From Theodoxus fluviatilis (Eukaryota; Mollusca; Gastropoda; Cycloneritida; Neritidae), in the NCBI GenBank assembly GCA_034096865.1, contig JAWQFJ010001819.1, positions 1 to 54,880 of the forward strand: a stretch of 54,880 nt of DNA, given 5' to 3'. Positions 47,606 through 54,880 of this stretch are shown here, piece by piece. The notes beneath the pieces are model-generated. The model was not told the DNA's origin and did no database searches. It saw only the letters and a program-made list of their open reading frames with translations. Numbering within the stretch: position 1 is the first letter of the stretch; each line of letters begins with the position of its first letter. Position numbers and translations under genes: made by a program.

Positions 47606-48058
47606 ATGAACAGCAAGGACCACCGATCGAACGCGGCTGCCAAGCTACTGCGATGTGAACGGCGCCTTGCCATGGCGAATCCCCTCTTGAACAGCAAGGA
47701 CCACGCGGCTGCCAAGCTACTGCGATGTGAACGGCGCCTTGCCATGGCGAATCCCCCCTTGAACAGCAAGGACCACGCGGCTGCCAAGCTACTGCGATGT
47801 GAACGGCGCCTTGCCATGGCGAATCCCCCCTTGAACAGCAAGGACCACGCGGCTGCCAAGCTACTGCGATGTGAACGGCGCCTTGCCATGGCGAATCCCC
47901 CCTTGAACAGCAAGGACCACGAGGCTGCCAAGCTACTGCGATGTGAACGGCGCCTTGCCATGGCGAATCCCCACTTGAACAGGAAGGGTAAACTGATTGA
48001 GCGGATTCCAAACGAGCACATGAAGACCGGAACAGCGAGCCAAATACCTGACCTTTGA
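47606..48058 (+). CDS. ORF of 24-residue repeats, unrecognised
   Basis: An ATG at 47606 opens 150 codons spanning five 72-bp repeats and a unique 29-30-residue tail. The 24-residue block contains LNSKDHAAAKLLRCERRLAM, a charged, Leu/Ala-rich stretch that would suit an amphipathic helix. The first copy has a 9-bp insertion, which keeps frame. All copies are multiples of three and no stop interrupts, yet the opposite strand is also open in two frames, so coding is unproven. GC content is well above the flanks. The tail ends HMKTGTASQIPDL. No domain, signal peptide or splice site is evident. A coding minisatellite and a plain one are both possible. Confidence 0.3.
   Translation: MNSKDHRSNAAAKLLRCERRLAMANPLLNSKDHAAAKLLRCERRLAMANPPLNSKDHAAAKLLRCERRLAMANPPLNSKDHAAAKLLRCERRLAMANPPLNSKDHEAAKLLRCERRLAMANPHLNRKGKLIERIPNEHMKTGTASQIPDL
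47607..47990. repeat. 72-bp tandem repeat, 5 copies
   Basis: The unit begins GAACAGCAAGGACCACGCGG and contains GGCGCC and GCCATGGC palindromes. Copies 2-4 are identical; copy 1 carries a 9-bp insertion and copy 5 a few substitutions. Confidence 0.96.
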
Positions 48059-49576
48059 TAGGCGGCCCGGTATGCAAGACTGAATCGCTGCTGAGTTTAC
48101 GCTACATGTCGGATGATTCATCCCGCAAAACTTAATTTTCTCGTCTGTTACGACGCTGACGTCTCAAGTGGCTTAATGGGGCAAAAAGATTCTGCATTAA
48201 GCAGTGGAGGAATATCATCAGAGAACCAGGCACCAGACCGATACTTAAACTCGTCTACCACGTCACCACTCATACAGCTGCCCAGCGGGGCTTCCGACGC
48301 TCTCCAATTAGGGACCCGGAGAAGTACATAACAGAGAGCGGTCAGGTAGGGCCAGGATGAACACACGCGCCGCTGCTAAATCCAGGTCGAACCCGTCCTG
48401 GGGCGCGATGCAAACGGCGAGATTTGCCGAGATTTGCCAAAAAAAGCAAGAAAACCAAGCATTCTCAACGCTCTCCCTCCGGGAAAACGAGGCCTAGGCG
48501 AGACTTCGCAAGCAGCTCTGAGAGGTGCTCCGCCTAGCGAGAATAACGAGAAAAAATGGCGACGGTGTGACACACAAAGCTTGGCTTTGTGTTTCTAGAT
48601 GATGAATTTTTTTATGTAACCGTCCCAACTGCCAGTTGGCAGCAGTTGCAGACCGGTGAGTGCTTGTTATGTCTTTAAAACTGGTGTTTAGATCACAGAT
48701 CGGGCCGAGTCAGTCAAAAATGTCTGCCAAATCTGAAAGTGGAGGAGTCCACTCATTTCATGAGTCAATGCACGTGTCGTCGTGTGTGTTGTTGTACCAT
48801 TTGGGTAGGTAACCTACCTAAACACCCTACTTCAGCTATGTTCTCCCATTGCTCAAGATATCTACTGACTACAAAACCTTCGTTTGACAGGAAAGCAGCT
48901 GCAAAATAATTCGCTGTCGTCTGTCATTTCCATAAAAATGGTCTTTTTCAAGGTTTCTCGCATTCTGGTCGCTATTTTGCTCTCTCCACTTCCGACTACG
49001 AGATCTCGTGGGTCGTTGCTTTTGGCCTAGTTCTTGCCTTGGACCGAGACTATGCAAATCTTGCTGGGCTAGGTAGCGCCGCAACTCGGCCCTGGCCAGC
49101 CATCGATTTCTCCCACGTTTTTTCCCTCTTGGCTGGGAGTAAGAGTGTCATTGATTATCAGTTGCAGGTTCTGACTGAACGTCAGCGATTTCTGCTTTTG
49201 TTTTGGGGAAGGGTAATGCTTGTTTGCGGAATGTACTGATGTGGCATTCTGTGAACCCGAGTCAGTAGTGACTCTGGCACAGTTCGCAATGAATGCGTAA
49301 TGGACTTGACCCTTCGCCAAACATAGTTCGTTCTGATACTATTTTTTTCTCCACTTTTTACAGAAATCATTCAGATGTCAAAATGTGTTTCCATTCCAAC
49401 ACAAATATTTAATTGGAATCGAATAAACGCTTGTTTATTGCCTCATCAAGAGTAAGTTAAGAGTTTTGTACGAAATAGTCTTAGAACTACTTTAACGGCG
49501 TATGTCAGGGAGCAGATCGGCTATCCCACAAGCCTCTCGTGTGACCTCCATTTGCATGTGATGTCAACTGGGCTAG
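48059..49576. other. No recognised gene
   Basis: Unique sequence with short frames only. Confidence 0.5.
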
Positions 49577-49622
49577 AGACTGTTTCGCCGGTAGGCGAAG
49601 TCTCTAGTGAACTAGAATGCTA
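49577..49622. repeat. Short hairpin shared with 30308-30346
   Basis: CTAGAGACTGTTTCGCC and GGCGAAGTCTCTAG form an imperfect hairpin. Its minus strand matches the phrase at 30308-30346 with few changes, so it is probably the end of a dispersed foldback element. Confidence 0.5.
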
Positions 49623-49793
49623 GTGTGGTTGCTTGCAAAGCTGCAACTGTTGCTACAAGATAGTTTCTTCTGTGTACATTGTAATCGAGGAACATCGCAG
49701 GCGAAAACTTACACGCAAGTTTTTGAATTCCTTTGACGAAAGACAACTGCATGGTCGGAACAGAATTCGTATGTGGTCTCTTATGAAAGGAGA

Positions 49794-50753
49794 GGGAGGG
49801 AGGGAGGGAGGGAGGGAGGGAGGGAAAGGGAGGGAGAGAGTGAGAGAGTGAGAGAGAGAGAAAGAGAGAGAGAGAGAATGAGAGAATGAGAGAGTGAGAG
49901 ATAATGAGCGAGAGAGAGAATGAGAGAATGAGAGAGAGAGAATGACTAGAAAGAATGAGAGAGAATGAGAGAGTGAGAGAGAATGAGAGTGAGAGAGAGA
50001 ATGCGAGAGAGAGAGAGAGAGAATGTGAGAGAGAATGAGAGAGAGAGAACGAGAGAGAGAATGAGAGAGAATGAGAGAGGGAGAGAATGAGAGAGAGAGA
50101 ATGAGAGAGAGAGAATGAGAGAATGAGAGACAGAAAGAATGAGAGAGAGAGAGTGAGAGAGGGAGAGAGTGAGAAAAAATGAGAGAGTGAGAGAGAGAAT
50201 GAGAGAGAGTGTGAGAGAGAGAAAGAAAATGAGAGAGAGAATGAGAGAGAGAGTGAGAGAGAGAATGAGAGAGAATGAGAGAATGAAAGAAAATGAGAGA
50301 GAGAGAATGAGAGAATGAGAGAGAGAATGAGAGAGAGAATGAGAGAGAATGAGAGTAAGAGAGAGTGAGAGAGAAAGAGAGAGTGAGAGAGAATGAAAGA
50401 GAGAGAATGAGAGAGAGAGAATGAGAGAGAATGAAAGAGAGAATGAGACAGAGAGAGAAATGAGAGAATGAGAGAGAGAATGAGAGAGAATGAGAATGAG
50501 AGAGAATGAGAGAGAGAATGAGAGAGAAAATGAGAGAGAGAGTGAGAATGAGAGAGAGAGGGTAAGAATGAGAGAGGGAGAATGAGAGAGAGAGATGAGA
50601 GAGAGAGAGTGAGAATGAGAGAGAGAGAATAAGAGAGAAAGTAAGAATGAGAGAGAGAGTGAGAATGAGAGAGAGAGTGAGATTTTAGAGAGAGAGAGAG
50701 AGTAAGAATGAGAGAGAGAGAATGAGAGAGAATGAGAGAGAATAAGAATGAGA

Positions 50754-50785
<32 letters not shown>

Positions 50786-51009
50786 ATGAGAGAGAGGATG
50801 AGAAAGAGAGAGAATGAGAGAGAATGAGAGAGAGAGAATGAGAGAGAGAATGAGAGAGAGAATGATAGAATGAGAAAGAGAGAATGAGAGAGAGAGAATG
50901 AGAGAGAGAATGAGAGAGGGAGAATGAGAGAGAGAATGAGAGAGAGAGAATGAGAGAGAGAGAATGAGAGAGAGAGAATGAGAGAGAGAGAATGAGAGAA
51001 TGAGAGAGG
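49794..51009. repeat. Degenerate GA-rich satellite (GAGAGAATGA-like)
   Basis: Over 1.2 kb of purine-rich sequence built from GAGAGAATGA, GAGAGAGT and similar blocks after a GGGA run (49794-49828). The plus strand has almost no pyrimidine except T. Long Ser/Leu frames on the minus strand are artefacts. Confidence 0.95.
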
Positions 51010-51600
51010 TAATGAGAGAGGCATGGAGAGAATGAGAGAAGGGAGAATGAGATAGAGGCATGGAGAAGAATGAGAGAAGAGAGAATGAGATAGAGGCATG
51101 GAGAAAATGAGAGAAGGGAGAATGAGGTAGAGGCATGGAGAGAATGAGAGAAGAGAGAGTGAGGTAGAATCACGAAAAGAATGAGAGAAGAGAGAATGAG
51201 GTAGAGGCATGGAGAGAATGAGAGAAGGGAGAATGAGGTAGAGGCATGGAGAGAATGAGAGAAGGGAGAGTGAGGTAGAAGCATGGAGAGAATGAGAGAA
51301 GAGAGAGTGAGGTAGAGGCATGGAAAGAATGAGAGAAGAGAGAGTGAGGTAGAGGCATGGAGAGAATGAGAGAAGAGAGAGTGAGGTAGAGGCATGGAGA
51401 GAATGAGAGAAGAGAGAGTGAGGTAGAGGCATGGAGAGAATGAGAGAAGAGAGAGTGAGGTAGAGGCATGGAGAGAAAGAGAGAAGAGAGAGTGAGGTAG
51501 AAGCATGGAGAGAATGAGAGAAGGGAGAATGAGGTAGAGGCATGAAAAGAATGAGAAAAGAGAGAGTGAATTATAGGCATGGAGAGAAATAGGGAAGAGG
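51010..51600. repeat. 37-bp tandem array derived from the GA-rich satellite
   Basis: Repeats of GGTAGAGGCATGGAGAGAAT and GAGAGAAGAGAGAGTGA, with 37-bp spacing clear at 51350-51460. About 15 copies, decaying toward 51700. Confidence 0.9.
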
Positions 51601-53393
51601 AAAGTGGGGATAGAAGCACGGAGAGAATGAGAAAAAAGAAGAGTGGTATTGAAGCATGAAAAGAATGAGAGATGAGGAAAGTGATGTAGAAGCATGAAAC
51701 GAATGAGCGGAGAGTGGAAGGAGAGGCAGGAAGAATGAAGAAGGACAGTGGAGGTAGGAATGTTATCAGAATGAAAGAAGAAGTGGAAAGTCGAAATATT
51801 CGAATTGGAAAACATAGAAAAAGTATGCTAAAAACATTGAGAATGAAATGAGAAGAAGGGGGTGCAGGATGAATGGAATGACAGAATGAAAACAGGAGAT
51901 GGAGACCATAAACCAAACGTCACTAGAGAGGAAGCAAGAACGCAGAGGGAAAGAGCAGACTTTGAAACAAAGGACACTTTAAAACACACACAAAATGTAC
52001 AGACAGAGGAAATAAAAAATAAGGAATAACACTCCTGAGATTCTGGCAGACTGAAGTGTATTATTGACATCACATACGTGTAATCAGTAATTCAAGCCAG
52101 AATCAGCTGGGCGCATAGAGTTGGCAGAAGTTCCCAAGTTTCCTGCATATGATAGTTTAACTATCAAAGAAAAAATTAGAGAAAGAAACGATTTATGGGG
52201 TTTTTTTAAGTGCAATGCGGACAAACAAAGTTTTCAGTAAAGCATGAATTATTTAGAAAAACTAAGCTTTTTTCATCATTTGTCACAACATATATTGCTT
52301 TGAGCTGATTTGATTTCGCTAATTTGAAGTAGCAAAACAAAAAGAACTTTGCTTTCATTCACACGACACAAGAAACAACTTTTGTTCCAGTGATGTGACA
52401 AGCAGCGGTAGATATTGCTAATACAAAAATGGTGTTCTGAGCATTCAATCCGTTAAGCCGAAACTATTGTCGCCGTGGCTATCTGATTTTGACGGAAATA
52501 CGTATCTTATTCACACCACGCTTCAAGAGTACCGTACTCTGCCTGAATCTCCCTTGTTCGAACACAACATGCTGCTGTTCACCTTTACAGCTCATTGTTG
52601 TGTCTCTTCCCTTGCCTGACACCATTCCCACAGACCGTACCTGTCCAGTGTCGTCTCTCTCGCCATCTCCTTAATTCCCTCTGACGTCAACTCAGGCGCG
52701 ACACGCACTAGAGTTGGTTGTCTCTGTCGACACACCTTCGTTTGTCTTTGTATATATCTAATCTGAACGCGAGAGCACTAGTTCGGACATCCTTGCCCCA
52801 GTATCTCCTCTCTCGGTCAAGTCTATGCTTGTCCACCTGGAGTCGGCTCCCTTTGAAGAGACGGGCGACACCTGGCCCTGATTACGCGACTATCATCTCC
52901 AACCCCCACTCGACCCCCACCCCCATCCCCCACCCTACCCCCTCGCTCCACCCCCTTGTCACCGTCTTCAGTTTGCACCTGAGCTGCTCTTCAGAAGGTG
53001 GCTACAGAACTCACTACAGGTTTGGAAACATTAAGGTCGGTGGAGGTGTCGGCAATGTCGTGGAAGTGCCAACTGGTGCAGCGTGAAAAAGTTTCTCCTG
53101 ATAAGACACCATTGGCGTTTTATGTTCGGCGTATCGTTGTCCACAATACAAGGTAAAACCCTATTCCACAACAAACCTGCACCAACAATTAATTTATTCA
53201 AAAGAAGCGTTGACAACTGCGATTTTAGCAAATGATTGTTGTGATATGTTTGTTATTAGTCAAATATCATATTACTCTCATCAACAAACATAAAAATGCC
53301 AGTGTGGAAATTAAAGAAAAAACTTATTTTTTAAGGAAATAGGTTGTTGACAAAATCATTCTGAGTTCAGCTTTCATTTCAGTACTTGTTGGA
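51601..53393. other. No recognised gene
   Basis: The first 300 bp are purine-rich decay of the satellite. A 122-codon plus frame at 52718-53086 passes through a C-rich, ACCCC-repetitive patch (52905-52955) and has no motif I recognise. Confidence 0.45.
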
Positions 53394-53503
53394 GGATGAG
53401 ATAGATCACTATCGGCCAAACACTTCAAGTATACTTTTTTATAATACAGGGACACGAATTTGCGATGCACCGTCGACGCACCGTGATGTGTAGACACTGC
53501 TAC
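53394..53503. repeat. Partial ~134-bp repeat, upstream copy
   Basis: GACACGAATTTGCGATGCAC and GCACCGTGATGTGTAGACAC match the later parts of the two units at 54413-54700, in the same orientation. It ends at the foldback insertion. Confidence 0.8.
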
Positions 53504-54405
53504 CAAAAATTATAGGTTACACAAAGATAGTTCATGCCGAGCTTTTGCTATATAAAGTTACAAGACGCTCGGAAACGCAGCGCACCAAGCGGGAAGGAAT
53601 ATGGGGAAGTAATCACACCGCTTAGAGACATGTAAAAGTGCTTGCTTGTAGACGCGTTTCTGATGCGTTCCGATCATGTTTGTGAATACATTTACGGTGT
53701 AATGTGTAATAAAATGATTTGCTGCAATAATGGGGGTGTTTTGGCTTTGTTTTTTGTAGCAGGCGTTGTGAAATCGAAATATTTGGTTCATCGAAATTGA
53801 TCGTTCTGCGCATGTCCATGAGCCTATAGTCCGTTTCAACACTGCTCTGTCAGTGGAGACAAAGATTATTCGTCTGCTAGCCACCTATGTACATACGGTG
53901 AGGTTTATTTACTTATCTTCTGTGGGTTTTGTGCAGAAAGTATACGTTAAAACAGTCTAATATGACTATTTTCGATTAGTTTTTAATCTAATTAATATTT
54001 TTTCATGCTTTAACGCGGCCGGATCTTTGGCATAACTCCCCGGGCGTGCGAAGTCAGTAGCGTCTCCACTGACAGAGCAATGTTTAAACGGACTATAGGC
54101 TCATGGACATGCGCAGAACGATCAATTTCGATGAACCAAATATTTCGATTTCACAACGCCTGCTACAAAAAACAAAGCCAAAACACCCCCATTATTGCAG
54201 CAAATCATTTTATTACACATTACACCGTAAATGTATTCACAAACATGATCGGAACGCATCAGAAACGCGTCGACAAGCAAGCACTTTTACATGTCTCTAA
54301 GCGGTGTGATTACTTCCCCATATTCCTTCCCGCTTGGGGGCGCAAGTGTCTTGATTCTCACAACAATGAGCTAATGAACTATCTTTGAGTAACCTATAAT
54401 CTTTG
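53504..54405. mobile_element. Foldback (long-TIR) transposon with 7-bp target duplication
   Basis: The left end CAAAAATTATAGGTTAC (53504) and the inverted right end CAAAGATTATAGGTTAC (54405) are flanked by CTGCTAC on both sides (53497-53503, 54406-54412). Arms of about 340-357 bp (to 53860 and from 54062) are highly similar inverse complements, with a ~200-bp AT-rich centre. A short stretch after the first 30 bp differs between arms. The mirrored 100-codon frames in the arms are a by-product of symmetry. No transposase. Confidence 0.85.
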
Positions 54406-54412
54406 CTGCTAC

Positions 54413-54700
54413 TGCTAGCGTCCAAGTATCCCCGCAGTGTGACCTTATAAGACAGATTTTTATCGGTCGGACACTTCAAATGTACTTTTGAAATACAGGG
54501 ACACTAATTTACAGTACACCGTAGACGCACCGTGACGCGTAGACACTGCTAGTGTCCTCGTATCGCCTCAGAGTGACCATATAAGACAGATTTTTAACGG
54601 TCAGGCACTCCAAGTCTACTTTTTAAATACGGGACACTAATTTGCGGTGCACCGTAGACGTACCGTGATGTGCAGACACTGCTAGTGTCCACGAATCGCC
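54413..54700. repeat. ~134-bp tandem repeat, two further copies
   Basis: Units start at about 54413 and 54547, and a third begins at 54680. Shared phrases include ATAAGACAGATTTTTA and GGGACACTAATTT. The foldback element at 53504-54405 split this array. Confidence 0.85.
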
Positions 54701-54793
54701 GCAGCGTGACCCCTCCAAGCTACGCTTGGCGCTACAAACAGCCACACAACTCTTGGCTGCGCCGATTTCGATCCATCTGTAGCCTAAACAAAA

Positions 54794-54880
54794 ATGGCTG
54801 CCAACCTCCCAGCCTCTGCAGCTTCGGCGCCAAGTCCCCTTCGCCACTGTCCTCTGCAGGCTCGAATCCTTGCACGTGTT
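54794..54880 (+). CDS. Possible first coding exon, runs off the window
   Basis: An ATG in a favourable context (ACAAAAATGG) opens 29 codons to the window end without a stop, beginning MAANLPASAASAPSPL. The Ala/Ser/Pro-rich start is common for animal N-termini. There is too little to name a family; chance is a real alternative. Confidence 0.22.
   Translation, partial: MAANLPASAASAPSPLRHCPLQARILARV

Noticed and set aside
49612..51916. Long Ser/Leu/His-rich minus-strand frames
   Set aside because: They translate GA-rich satellite and 37-bp repeats; overlapping frames are equally open.
53558..54388. Matching ~100-codon frames on opposite strands
   Set aside because: They come from the two arms of the foldback element and show no recognisable domain.

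Overview
This is animal nuclear DNA rich in repeats, with no clear complete host gene. The best guess is a marine mollusc, probably a gastropod. Three things point that way: repeats crowded with AGGTCA half-sites, a dispersed retroelement 3' end with a GTAAGAGGCG core and ATCC-type tails, and many GA/CT, CAGA and GT microsatellites. This is inference from repeat style; no host marker gene is visible. A run of N at 27359-27380 marks an assembly gap. The noisy 52-bp array beside it suggests uncorrected long-read sequence.

Layout. 1-1014: one end of a hAT-like DNA transposon, with a minus-strand BED-type zinc-finger ORF that leaves the window. 1101-6740: no recognised gene; holds a 60-bp x 11 array whose unit contains a perfect 14-bp palindrome. 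6748-8505: a TIR element with a 6-bp target duplication (CCCATG), carrying a second nested TIR element (7056-7398, TTTTCA duplication), a GA block and a third inverted structure. 9173-10287: a piggyBac-type element between TTAA sites, whose core is an inverted duplication of the transposase N-terminus. 11362-11589: a possible minus-strand terminal coding exon. 11963-14718: a second piggyBac element with an internally deleted transposase (N-terminus joined to the C-terminal Cys-rich region), interrupted by the first of three ~840-bp TCAAGGTCA-rich repeats (13777, 16783, 17757).

18595-25400: mostly unannotated, with a 5'-truncated non-LTR retrotransposon (22441-23177) and a decayed two-exon integrase gene like KRBA2/SCAND3 (24486-25380). 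25868-29581: homopolymers, a 52-bp array, the gap, and an exact 24-copy 79-bp array. 29750-36240: a reverse-transcriptase-related fragment, a foldback MITE, a CAGA block between direct repeats, a 40-bp array and a 405-bp-arm inverted repeat. 36243-39419: a 29-bp satellite of about 109 units. 39540-46290: CT tracts and several 3' ends of non-LTR retroelements. 46800-48058: a 39-bp array and a 72-bp (24-codon) repeat ORF. 49790-51600: GA-rich satellites. 53394-54700: a ~134-bp tandem repeat split by a 902-bp foldback element with a 7-bp target duplication. A possible first coding exon starts at 54794.

The genes do not form a pathway. The readable coding sequence is almost all transposon-derived and mostly broken. 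The most interesting signals are structural: nested elements with datable target duplications, transposons deleted or palindromised around their transposase, and several unrelated satellites whose units each contain a dyad.
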